From Negativicutes bacterium (GTDB lineage Bacteria > Bacillota > Negativicutes > Anaeromusales > Anaeromusaceae): a stretch of 43,749 nucleotides of DNA. Positions 37,414 through 43,749 of the stretch are shown here, one piece after another. The notes under the pieces were generated by a model. The model searched no databases, was not told where the DNA came from, and saw only the letters and a program-made list of their open reading frames with translations. Within the stretch, counting starts at the first letter, position 1. Every line of letters begins with the position of its first letter. The DNA is taken from assembly GCA_009929485.1 (NCBI GenBank), contig SAAJ01000026.1, positions 1 to 43,749 on the forward strand. The letters are read 5' to 3'. The position numbers and the translations under genes are program-made.

Positions 37414-38774
37414 AACACAATATTTATCACGCCTGCGACATTCGCGGCATTGCCGATAGGGATTTAGACGACGCGACAGTAACGGATATTGCCAGAGCGC
37501 TGGGCGTGATGTTAACCGGAAAAACCGTGGTGGTCGGCGGCGATATTCGTTTGTCTACGCCGCGTTTAAAGCCGATTTTATGCCGTGAACTGGCGGCTTC
37601 CGGCTGTCGGGTGCTGGACATTGGCACGGTGGCGACGCCGGTGTTTTATTATGCGCTGCGTCAAAGCGAAGCCGAAGGCGGCGTTATGATTACCGCCAGT
37701 CACAATCCGGCGCCCTATAACGGCTTTAAGCTGGTCTTGGGACCGCTGCCGGTGCGAGAAGAAGAGGTGGCTCATATTGCCTCTTTGGTGGGGGAGAAAG
37801 CATGCGTGCGTGCAGAGGGGTCGCTGGAAAGCTGGGATGTAGCCGACGCCTATCTGCAGGATACCGCCGCCAAAGCCGCCCCTGGAAAACTGAAAGTAGT
37901 TGTCGACGCAGGCTGTGGGGCGACCGCGCCGTTTGCACCTGCATTATATAGTTCTTTGGGGTATGAGGTAGTCGATCTATATTGCGAGGCCGACGGGAAT
38001 TTTCCCGGACATGCGCCTAACCCGGCGTTAGCGGAAAATCTTGTCGCTTTGGGACAAGCCGTGCGGCAGCATCAAGCGGCGCTGGGCGTAGCCTTTGACG
38101 GCGACGGTGATCGCGTAGGCTTTGTTGATGAAACAGGAGCCGCCATTGATAACGATTTGATCATGGTGCTTTTGGCGAGGCATTATCTGGAACAAAAAGG
38201 GCCTGGCGCGATCATTTATGACGCAAAATGCTCTATGGTGGTGCCGGAAGCAGTGGCGCAAGCGGGCGGCAGAGCCGTTATGGCCCGGGCGGGGCATACC
38301 TTCAGCAAACAAGCCTTCCTAGAGGAACAGGCTCTTTTTGCCGGTGAAATCAGCGGTCATTTCTTTCTGTCCGAGCTGGGCTATGACGACGGCATGTTTG
38401 CAGGACTCAAAGTCTGCGAATTTGTCGCCAGCCATGGCGCGTTGTCATCGTTAGTGAGTGAAATACCGCGCTATCCATTGACTCCGGACATTCGCGTTCC
38501 CTATACCGGGGCGGACAAGGATGCGCTTTTGGATGAGGCGGCAGCCAAGCTGGCAGCCTACCAACCTAACCGGATTGATGGCGTGCGTTTGGAATTTGCC
38601 GACGGCTGGGGTATGATTCGCGCCTCGGTGACGGAGCCTTTGTTTACGCTCCGCTTTGAAGCGAAGTCGCAACAGCGGTTAGCGGAAATTGCGGAACTTC
38701 TGGTACAAGCCTTGCGGTCGGACGTAGGTACGGCTGTGCGCGCGAAGATTGTAGCCGCCGGGGTGTCCTTATGA
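37410..38774 (+). CDS. Phosphoglucomutase/phosphomannomutase family enzyme
   Basis: A 454-residue alpha-D-phosphohexomutase of the AlgC/ManB group. Seen: catalytic phosphoserine S97 in TASHNPAPYNGFK, metal loop DGDGDR at 230-235, sugar-binding loop GEISGHFF near 305, and a C-terminal phosphate-binding segment (GWGMIRASVTEP). Converts hexose (or pentose) 1- and 6-phosphates. Next to deoC it could also act on deoxyribose phosphates as a phosphopentomutase-like enzyme, an inference from context. It overlaps genes on both sides by 4 bp. Confidence 0.92.
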   Translation: MKHNIYHACDIRGIADRDLDDATVTDIARALGVMLTGKTVVVGGDIRLSTPRLKPILCRELAASGCRVLDIGTVATPVFYYALRQSEAEGGVMITASHNPAPYNGFKLVLGPLPVREEEVAHIASLVGEKACVRAEGSLESWDVADAYLQDTAAKAAPGKLKVVVDAGCGATAPFAPALYSSLGYEVVDLYCEADGNFPGHAPNPALAENLVALGQAVRQHQAALGVAFDGDGDRVGFVDETGAAIDNDLIMVLLARHYLEQKGPGAIIYDAKCSMVVPEAVAQAGGRAVMARAGHTFSKQAFLEEQALFAGEISGHFFLSELGYDDGMFAGLKVCEFVASHGALSSLVSEIPRYPLTPDIRVPYTGADKDALLDEAAAKLAAYQPNRIDGVRLEFADGWGMIRASVTEPLFTLRFEAKSQQRLAEIAELLVQALRSDVGTAVRAKIVAAGVSL

Positions 38775-39550
38775 GTGCGCAGGTGCATGTTCTGGCCAGC
38801 GGCAGTACGGGGAATGCTACGTACGTCGCCCTGGGCGGAGCCAAGGTGCTTGTGGATGCAGGCATCAGCGCCAGGCGCATTCAAAAAGGCCTGGAATCCA
38901 TCGGCGTAGCGGTGTCCGAGCTGGACGCCGTGGTGTTGACGCATGAGCATCGCGACCATGTGCTGGGGCTGGGAACTTTGACGCGGCGGCACGGCGTGCC
39001 TGTGTACGCCCGTCCAGCAGCGTGGCAGGCGATGAAGGGCAAGGATAAAATGGAGGCGTCCTGTTGCCGGGACCTGCCGGAGCGCCTACATATCGGCGGC
39101 GTGGATATTCACACCTTTCCGATTTCGCATGACGCGGCAGATCCGGTAGGCTTTAATTTTTTTCATCACGATGTGAAATGCAGCGTGGCGACCGACTTAG
39201 GTTTTGCGACGGAAACCGTAGTGCGGGCGCTGGCGTATTCGGATATATTGGTACTGGAAGCCAACCATGACGTAAACATGCTGGAAGGCGGCAGCTATCC
39301 CTGGCACTTAAAACAGCGTATCTTGAGCAACCGAGGCCATTTGTCCAACGACGCGGCGGCCTGGCTTTTGGCGAAGCTGCCGAAAAAAAAGCAGACCGAG
39401 GTATTTCTGGCTCATCTCAGTCAGGAAAATAATCGTCCCCAACTGGCTCTAGAAACGGTAGAAACCATCTTGCGCAGCCAAAGCGTGGGGGAAGAAGAAA
39501 ACAACATTCGCTTGCTGTTGACCTATCCCGACCAAATGACCAGCTTATGA
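38771..39550 (+). CDS. walJ: Metallo-beta-lactamase fold protein, WalJ/YycJ family
   Basis: A 259-residue MBL-fold protein. Seen: VLASGSTGNATYV at the N-terminus, LVDAGIS, metal motif VVLTHEHRDHVLG at ~56-68, PISHDAADPVGF, and VLEANHD near 160, the YycJ pattern. In Firmicutes this protein belongs to the WalRK cell-wall locus and is followed by htrA and rlmH, as here; walRKHI is absent upstream, replaced by deoC and a hexomutase. Overlaps the previous gene by 4 bp. Confidence 0.93.
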   Translation: MSAQVHVLASGSTGNATYVALGGAKVLVDAGISARRIQKGLESIGVAVSELDAVVLTHEHRDHVLGLGTLTRRHGVPVYARPAAWQAMKGKDKMEASCCRDLPERLHIGGVDIHTFPISHDAADPVGFNFFHHDVKCSVATDLGFATETVVRALAYSDILVLEANHDVNMLEGGSYPWHLKQRILSNRGHLSNDAAAWLLAKLPKKKQTEVFLAHLSQENNRPQLALETVETILRSQSVGEEENNIRLLLTYPDQMTSL

Positions 39551-39635
39551 CGGATGGCTGGTTTTCATAAATCTGAGCTATCGGTGTTTGTTGTAACTTT
39601 ATAAATTCTCAGGAAGCGGATGATTCAATTCTCTT

Positions 39636-39670
39636 GCGGACCCTCACTTGACTCCCGGGACTCTTGTTCA
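39636..39670. repeat. Intergenic repeat element, single reverse copy R10
   Basis: GGACCCTCACTTGACTCCCGGGACTCTTGTTCA at the walJ-htrA junction, one reverse copy (mixed A'/B' character) with no partner copy and no hairpin. The htrA ribosome-binding site follows within 20 bp, so this copy is transcribed into or just before the htrA leader. Confidence 0.75.
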
Positions 39671-39699
39671 CAGCTATTTCTTAAAAAGGAGTGGGAAAG

Positions 39700-40821
39700 A
39701 TGAGTTGGAAAGAAACCTATCGTCAATGGGCGCCCTTTTTTGTTATTGCCGTCATTGGCGCATTAATCGGCGGCGGCTTAGTCATGGCCTACGGCCAGAA
39801 ATTTGCCGAAAAGCCGCCTGCGACGGCGCTACAGGAAAGCGTTGTGATTCCCGGAGCGAATGCTACTAATGTCTCGGAGGCGCGTAATACCGCCATTGTC
39901 CGTGCGGCGCAAGCGGTAGGGCCTGCGGTAGTAGGTATTACCAACAAGGCGTATGCCCGCGACTTTTTTAACCGCAAGGTAGTCGTTGAGCGCGGCACCG
40001 GCTCTGGCGTGATTTTTGATAAGCGAGGCTACATCGCGACGAACTATCATGTAGTAGAAGAAGCCAAGGAAATTGTAGTTTCTCTGGCGGACGGCAGAAC
40101 CGTGGACGGACGGGTGCTGGGCGTCGATCCTATAACGGATTTGGCCGTGGTGAAGATCGAGGCGGACAACCTGCCCGTAGCGGCGCTGGGCGACAGCGAT
40201 TCGCTATTGGTTGGCGAACCGGCGATTGCTATTGGGAACCCATTGGGCCTTGAATTTAAAGGCAGTGTTACGGCAGGCGTGATTAGCGCTGTGAACCGTT
40301 CCTTGGAAATTGGCGAGCGACGGTTCAAGCTCATTCAAACGGATGCCGCCATCAACCCCGGTAATTCCGGCGGAGCGCTGGTCAATGCCGATGGCGTGGT
40401 GATTGGCATCAATAGCGCCAAAATTGCTAAAGAAGGCGTCGAAGGCATCGGCTTTTCCATTCCCATCAATACGGCTCGTCCTATTTTGCAATCCATCATC
40501 GATAAAGGGCGCGTCGTGCGTTCCTATCTGGGCATAGGCGTGCTGGACAAGAATACCGCCGCTCGCTACGGCTATGAACTGAATACAGACCAAGGCGTGT
40601 ATGTCGCCAAAGTGGATGCGCAGGGACCTGCTGCGAAAGCGGGGCTGCGTATTGGAGATTTGGTGCTCTCCATTAACGGCGTTGCCACCAATACCGTGGC
40701 CGAACTGCGCGGAACCATTGACAGCCTGACGCCCGGAAGCCGCGCCGATGTGGTGTTGCAGCGCGGTGGACGCAATATCACCGTGAACATTCTCTTTGAA
40801 GAAACTCCGGCGGCGCAATAA
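39700..40821 (+). CDS. htrA: HtrA/DegP-like trypsin-type serine protease
   Basis: A 373-residue envelope protease. Seen: one N-terminal membrane helix (FFVIAVIGALIGGGLVMAYG, ~12-31), trypsin-like domain with catalytic H117 (NYHVVEEA), D147 (ITDLAVVKI) and S223 (NPGNSGGAL), then one PDZ domain (GVYVAKVDAQGPAAKAGLRIGDLVLSINGV, ~285-370). The helix anchors it facing the periplasm. AAGGAG is 8 bp before ATG 39700. Its stop overlaps the rlmH start (TAATG). Confidence 0.95.
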   Translation: MSWKETYRQWAPFFVIAVIGALIGGGLVMAYGQKFAEKPPATALQESVVIPGANATNVSEARNTAIVRAAQAVGPAVVGITNKAYARDFFNRKVVVERGTGSGVIFDKRGYIATNYHVVEEAKEIVVSLADGRTVDGRVLGVDPITDLAVVKIEADNLPVAALGDSDSLLVGEPAIAIGNPLGLEFKGSVTAGVISAVNRSLEIGERRFKLIQTDAAINPGNSGGALVNADGVVIGINSAKIAKEGVEGIGFSIPINTARPILQSIIDKGRVVRSYLGIGVLDKNTAARYGYELNTDQGVYVAKVDAQGPAAKAGLRIGDLVLSINGVATNTVAELRGTIDSLTPGSRADVVLQRGGRNITVNILFEETPAAQ

Positions 40822-41300
40822 TGCGGATCACCATTGCCGCTGTCGGCAAAATTAAAGAAAAATACCTCACTATGGGCATCGCCGAATTCACCAAACGCCT
40901 GGGACCCTTCTGCAAGCTCTCCATTGTCGAAGTGGACGAAGAAAAGCTGCCGGATCGTCCGTCTGACGCCGAGCGCGCTCAGGCGTTGGTTAAAGAAGGC
41001 GAGCGCCTCTTAAAACATGTTCGGGACAACAGCTATTGCATCGTTCTTGATGTGTTTGGACAGAACCTGTCCTCCGAAGAACTCTCCGCCCATATAGATC
41101 GCTGCGCCTTGGACGGCAAAAGCGATATTGTCTTTCTTATCGGCGGCGCTTTCGGCCTGGCTCCGCAGCTGCGCCAGCGGGCCAATCTCAAACTCTCCTT
41201 CTCCCGCATGACCTTTACCCACCAAATGGTGCGGTTGCTGCTGGTCGAGCAGGTTTATCGGGCTTATAAAATTAGCCGGGGCGAACCGTATCACTGGTAA
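40821..41300 (+). CDS. rlmH: 23S rRNA pseudouridine-1915 N3-methyltransferase
   Basis: A 159-residue SPOUT methyltransferase that modifies 23S rRNA in the decoding-bridge helix 69. Seen: MRITIAAVGKIKEKY at the start, VLDVFGQNLSSEEL, the SAM-knot motif FLIGGAFGLAP, and the C-terminal LLVEQVYRAYKISRGEPYHW, nearly invariant in the family. Length is exact. One-base overlap with htrA (TAATG). Confidence 0.98.
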   Translation: MRITIAAVGKIKEKYLTMGIAEFTKRLGPFCKLSIVEVDEEKLPDRPSDAERAQALVKEGERLLKHVRDNSYCIVLDVFGQNLSSEELSAHIDRCALDGKSDIVFLIGGAFGLAPQLRQRANLKLSFSRMTFTHQMVRLLLVEQVYRAYKISRGEPYHW

Positions 41301-41305
41301 CGGCG

Positions 41306-41353
41306 AAAAATGGCTACAACTCTTGAATTTAGCAGGGTTGTAGCCATTTTTTT
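41306..41353 (+). terminator. Terminator after rlmH
   Basis: AAAAATGGCTACAAC (41306-41320) pairs with GTTGTAGCCATTTTT (from 41337), followed by more T. It closes the deoC-rlmH gene run. Confidence 0.92.
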
Positions 41354-41707
41354 ATTTAAGATTAGGCGCGGGGGTCGACGGGGATGGGGACGTGGATACT
41401 CCGCAACATATGCGTAGGCGGGATTAGAGGTATATTTTCACACAGTCTCTTAAAGAATTATGGTATGCTAAAACTAGCATCCAGAATAAGGGGGGCTTAC
41501 ATGGATATGCATTAGAGTTGGTGACAGAATACCGGAAAGTATTGAAAGAGAAAATGCTTTTTGTTGTCTGCCTTAATTGCGGCAATAAGCGTGATCAAAG
41601 TGGTTGTGGACGGAATAAAAAAGTATTGTTCTTAGAAAGTTTGTCAAGTGAGGAATGGCGAAATGGATTTTATGCATAATCCGAAGAAATGCTAAAAAGG
41701 AGAAACC
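41354..41707. other. AT-rich intergenic region after rlmH
   Basis: Base composition falls here and stays low to the window end. It holds GGGGGG followed by a five-codon ORF (41501-41515), the small ORF at 41521-41679, and the AAAAAGGAG site of the esterase gene. No terminator or known RNA is visible. Confidence 0.5.
41521..41679 (+). CDS. Possible 52-residue Cys-containing ORF (remnant?)
   Basis: GTG-started frame giving VTEYRKVLKEKMLFVVCLNC, then GNKRDQSGCGRNK and SSEEWRNGFYA. It has CLNCG and a third Cys, like half of a zinc ribbon. The frame stays open upstream to 41428 without an ATG. A good ribosome-binding site (GGGGGG) lies before ATG 41501 in another frame, which stops after four residues. 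It could be a frameshifted remnant or chance. Confidence 0.3.
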   Translation: MTEYRKVLKEKMLFVVCLNCGNKRDQSGCGRNKKVLFLESLSSEEWRNGFYA

Positions 41708-42691
41708 ATGAATCGAACATATTTAGATAGAGAGCTGGATCCTGAATTGAAAAGTATAATTGCTAGACCACCTGCATATTTAGGTATTTGGAGTAATGAG
41801 GGAATAAGTGAGGATAAGATATTTCGGAAAATTGGAAGAGATATTATTTACCCTTTAATTCCGACGCCGCCAGATCCGGAAGTTAAGGTAACGGAGAAGG
41901 TGATTCCAGGACCTAAAGGAGCACCTGATATGTCCATTCGAATTTACGAGCCGAAAGAAAGAAAGGGAATGCTTCCCGGTGTGCTTTATTTTCATTGCGG
42001 GGGATATTCATTAGGGAGTCCTGCGCATGAAGATGCTAGTTGTTATAAATATGTAAAAGAGGTTAACTGTGTAATTGTTTCCCCTAATTATCGTTTAGCT
42101 CCAGAAAATCCTGCGCCAGCAGCATATGAAGATTGCTATCAAGCTCTTCTATGGGTTGCGGAACAAGCAAACGAGATTGGTATCGATTGTTCTCGTCTTG
42201 CGGTAACTGGTTTGAGTTGTGGGGGGGGGTTAGCTATTGCTGTAGCAATGATGGCAAGAGATCGAAAAGGTCCTTTGCTAACTTTTCAAATGCCAATTGC
42301 CCCAACAATTGATGATCGGCTGAATACTAAATCTAGCCTTGAATTTACGGATCCTAGGGCGTTAAACTACAAGACATGTAGGAAAATATGGGATTTATAT
42401 TTAGGAGAAGGCCATGAAAATAGAGATGATATTTCGCCTTATGCTGCTCCTAGTAGAGCGACAGACCTTTCAGGGTTACCACCATGTTATTCTTATGTAG
42501 GAGCATTAGATCCCCATCGTGATGAGACTATAGCCTACATAAATAAATTATTGCAAGCAGGTGTTTCTGCAGGGTTTTCTTTATATCCACAGTGCATTCA
42601 TGCTTTTGAACTTGAAAATCCAGAAGCTGAAATTAGCAAACAAGCAGTAGCCATGGCTATTTTGTTTTTAAAAAAAGCACTTTATAAATAA
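41708..42691 (+). CDS. Alpha/beta hydrolase, HSL/type IV esterase family
   Basis: A 327-residue alpha/beta hydrolase that would cleave carboxyl esters. Seen: oxyanion motif FHCGGYSLGSP (family form HGGG), nucleophile S170 in GLSCGGGLA, D268 in GALDPHRDE, H298 in QCIHAFE: a complete triad. Both the HGGG and the GDSAGG motifs have an unusual Cys (HCGG, GLSCGG). AAAAAGGAG precedes the ATG. Codon use is AT-rich compared with the genes before 41300. A run of nine G (42221-42229) directly follows the codon after the nucleophile. Confidence 0.85.
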   Translation: MNRTYLDRELDPELKSIIARPPAYLGIWSNEGISEDKIFRKIGRDIIYPLIPTPPDPEVKVTEKVIPGPKGAPDMSIRIYEPKERKGMLPGVLYFHCGGYSLGSPAHEDASCYKYVKEVNCVIVSPNYRLAPENPAPAAYEDCYQALLWVAEQANEIGIDCSRLAVTGLSCGGGLAIAVAMMARDRKGPLLTFQMPIAPTIDDRLNTKSSLEFTDPRALNYKTCRKIWDLYLGEGHENRDDISPYAAPSRATDLSGLPPCYSYVGALDPHRDETIAYINKLLQAGVSAGFSLYPQCIHAFELENPEAEISKQAVAMAILFLKKALYK

Positions 42692-42845
42692 GGCAAGTAG
42701 TAGGTAATAGAATACTACTTGCTTATTGTTCGAGTTGCATAATTGCAATTTTCTATAGTATGCAAGAACTGGATTTGCTACTTAATTTGTAGTTTTTAAG
42801 ATCGAATAGCCAAATGTGAAAATCGTTTAAGTAGAAGCATTTAAA
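42692..42845. other. Intergenic region between esterase and Rrf2 gene
   Basis: AT-rich convergent junction. CAAGTAGTAGGTA and ATACTACTTG (42693-42722) form a hairpin that could end the esterase transcript; the T-run after it is weak. No dispersed repeat copy here. Confidence 0.45.
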
Positions 42846-43256
42846 CTATTTTTTAGTGAGTAATTCTTCAATTGTGAATTCTTTTAAAATTGATTGAAAT
42901 GATTTTTCGGCTTTTGCAATAATTAAAGAAATATAATATTCTGATCCTGTTTGTGAGACAGAGTAGTAGGGGGTAGGGGCAGTGTCAACTAATGCTTGAT
43001 AGACTTCCAATACGTTTATTTCTGTCGCAGGTTTGCCTAAAGAATATCCTCCATAACGGCCAGGATAAGAAATTACTAGATTATTTTTGGCTAAACGTAC
43101 TAAAATCTTTCTAAGAAAAGTACTTTCACTTCCAAGCTGTTCGGCAATTTGAGTACTAGTTAATATGTCTCTTGATTGTGCTATTAGGACTAAAGCGCGT
43201 AGTGCAATATGAAACCATTTGGGACCGAGATCTCCAGCTAAGGCAACTAATTGCAT
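42846..43256 (-). CDS. Rrf2 family regulator without Fe-S cysteines
   Basis: A 136-residue winged-helix regulator. Seen: HIALRALVLIAQ near the start, TSTQIAEQLGSESTFLRKILVRLAKNNLVISYPGRYGGYSLGKPATEINVLEVYQALV, the Rrf2 DNA-binding domain and wing. No cysteine occurs in the whole protein, so it cannot hold an IscR/NsrR/RsrR-type Fe-S cluster through Cys; it resembles CymR/YwnA-type members that sense ligands or partners. AAAGGAG precedes the ATG. Divergent from the promoter at 43306. Confidence 0.88.
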   Translation of the reverse strand: MQLVALAGDLGPKWFHIALRALVLIAQSRDILTSTQIAEQLGSESTFLRKILVRLAKNNLVISYPGRYGGYSLGKPATEINVLEVYQALVDTAPTPYYSVSQTGSEYYISLIIAKAEKSFQSILKEFTIEELLTKK

Positions 43257-43305
43257 TTTTTTCTCCTTTAAAAAATTAATTAATGAATTGACAAAAAATT
43301 ACTTC

Positions 43306-43334
43306 TTGACTGAATTTAGCATTGGATTTATAAT
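43306..43334 (+). promoter_or_regulatory. Strong sigma-A-type promoter divergent from the Rrf2 gene
   Basis: TTGACT (43306-43311), exact 17-bp spacer, TATAAT (43329-43334). It drives rightward, away from the Rrf2 gene. Confidence 0.85.
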
Positions 43335-43350
43335 TTAATTGTGCTAAATT
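43313..43350. promoter_or_regulatory. Inverted repeat over the divergent promoter (probable Rrf2 operator)
   Basis: AATTTAGCA (43313-43321) and TGCTAAATT (43342-43350) are perfect inverted arms around the -10 box. The position is that of a repressor site, most simply for the adjacent Rrf2 protein. Confidence 0.65.
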
Positions 43351-43462
43351 TTACTCAATTAAATAGCTTGACTTAAGAAGGTAAGCATGCATATCAAAGA
43401 TGGGTTGTTAAGAAAATGTATATAAACACAGATGATAAAGGATAGGAAGAGCAAATAAGACA

Positions 43463-43576
43463 ATGGACAAGACCCAAGCGAGTCAAAACAAAAGAATTAA
43501 ATCAAATGAAATTGTGCATAAAAAAACTCTGTTGAATTTTGAGGAAAATTATTTTAATCAAAAAGGGGGTGGCTAA
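43463..43576 (+). CDS. Possible 37-residue ORF downstream of the Rrf2-linked promoter
   Basis: Begins MDKTQASQNKRIKSNEIVHK and ends QKGGG; lysine/asparagine-rich. No strong ribosome-binding site (GGAAGAG lies 17 bp upstream). Its stop overlaps the start of the next small ORF. No family recognised. Confidence 0.35.
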   Translation: MDKTQASQNKRIKSNEIVHKKTLLNFEENYFNQKGGG

Positions 43577-43700
43577 AAGTATATCATTTTATCTCGATAG
43601 GGAAAAGACTAATAGGATAAAGGAGGAATTTAAAACCAAGCTGCTTTTTTTACGCAAATTGCAAGTGCAAGTTGAACACTTTGGTAAAGTAGAACAGTAG
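43569..43700 (+). CDS. Possible 43-residue ORF overlapping the previous one
   Basis: GTG start preceded by AAAAAGGGG; reads AKSISFYLDREKTNRIKEEF and continues with KLLFLRKLQVQVEHFGKVEQ. Charged and likely helical. It overlaps the previous ORF by 8 bp, as coupled genes do. No family recognised; could also be the eroded start of a larger gene. Confidence 0.35.
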   Translation: MAKSISFYLDREKTNRIKEEFKTKLLFLRKLQVQVEHFGKVEQ

Positions 43701-43749
43701 TTTAAATTAAGCAGCATAAATAGAGTCAAGAAAGTCTTCGAAAAGGTCG

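Larger units (their letters stand above)
43257..43749. other. AT-rich region at the window end
   Basis: Besides the promoter, operator and the two small ORFs, nothing else is recognisable. An AAAGGAGGAA site at 43619-43628 has no proper start codon within reach. The gene served by this promoter may lie beyond the window. Confidence 0.4.

Noticed and set aside
2511..39670. CRISPR array as an explanation for the dispersed repeats
   Set aside because: Copies occur in both orientations, are kilobases apart, and have no regular spacers or cas genes.

Overview
The window reads as chromosomal DNA of a diderm Firmicute of the class Negativicutes. It combines Firmicutes traits (a T-box leader, walJ-htrA-rlmH order, a Gls24/Asp23 protein, DegV plus DAK2, strong Shine-Dalgarno sites) with an outer-membrane beta-barrel protein that has a signal peptide and a C-terminal Phe. 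Most of the window is GC-moderate and densely coding. The last ~2.4 kb after rlmH is clearly AT-richer and looks like accessory DNA. I cannot name the genus from sequence alone.

Layout. 1-2502: a PHP-type phosphatase and an SF2 helicase. 2845-5879: a flavin reductase, then a response-regulator pair, the second a REC-PAS-GGDEF-HD-GYP protein. 6198-9960 (minus): a serine operon, T-box leader > serA > degenerate DUF1015 protein > serC. 10324-11190: a thioredoxin-reductase-like flavoprotein without the usual NADPH motif. 11223-17952: a promoter carrying a Fur-box-like site, a short leader ending in a terminator, then an almost continuously overlapping run: zinc-ribbon protein, DUF3793, HD-GYP, Cys-rich peptide, feoA, feoB, FeoB-associated Cys-rich membrane protein, GGDEF protein, porin. 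18082-21144: a TIM-barrel protein, a methyltransferase, leucine dehydrogenase. 21210-26639: a PAS/GAF/GGDEF protein, a corrinoid adenosyltransferase, an FtsA-like protein. 26918-30604: DegV/FakB-like, FakA-like, cyclodeaminase-like and LysE genes. 30648-36604: Gls24, a secreted protein, Pit transporter plus DUF47, Tex, a Fur-family regulator. 36751-41300: deoC, phosphohexomutase, walJ, htrA, rlmH. 41301-43749: AT-rich, with a type IV esterase carrying a G9 tract, a cysteine-less Rrf2 regulator, and a divergent promoter with a palindrome over it that leads into tiny overlapping ORFs.

Two things stand out. First, a dispersed family of ~35-bp intergenic repeats (consensus AACAAGAGTAGAGGGAGTAA followed by AGGGAGGG and TACGA) occurs at least 16 times in six intergenic regions. 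It comes in two subtypes (A and B) arranged as B-A-[hairpin terminator]-A'-B', so the copies form long imperfect inverted repeats around terminators that differ in sequence from place to place. Four of the six sites are convergent gene junctions. I do not recognise this family. Second, the feo locus looks like an iron-controlled unit that joins Fe(II) uptake to cyclic-di-GMP turnover, with a Fur-box promoter that may make a small RNA or an attenuated leader, and with an unrecognised 45-residue Cys-rich peptide overlapping feoA.
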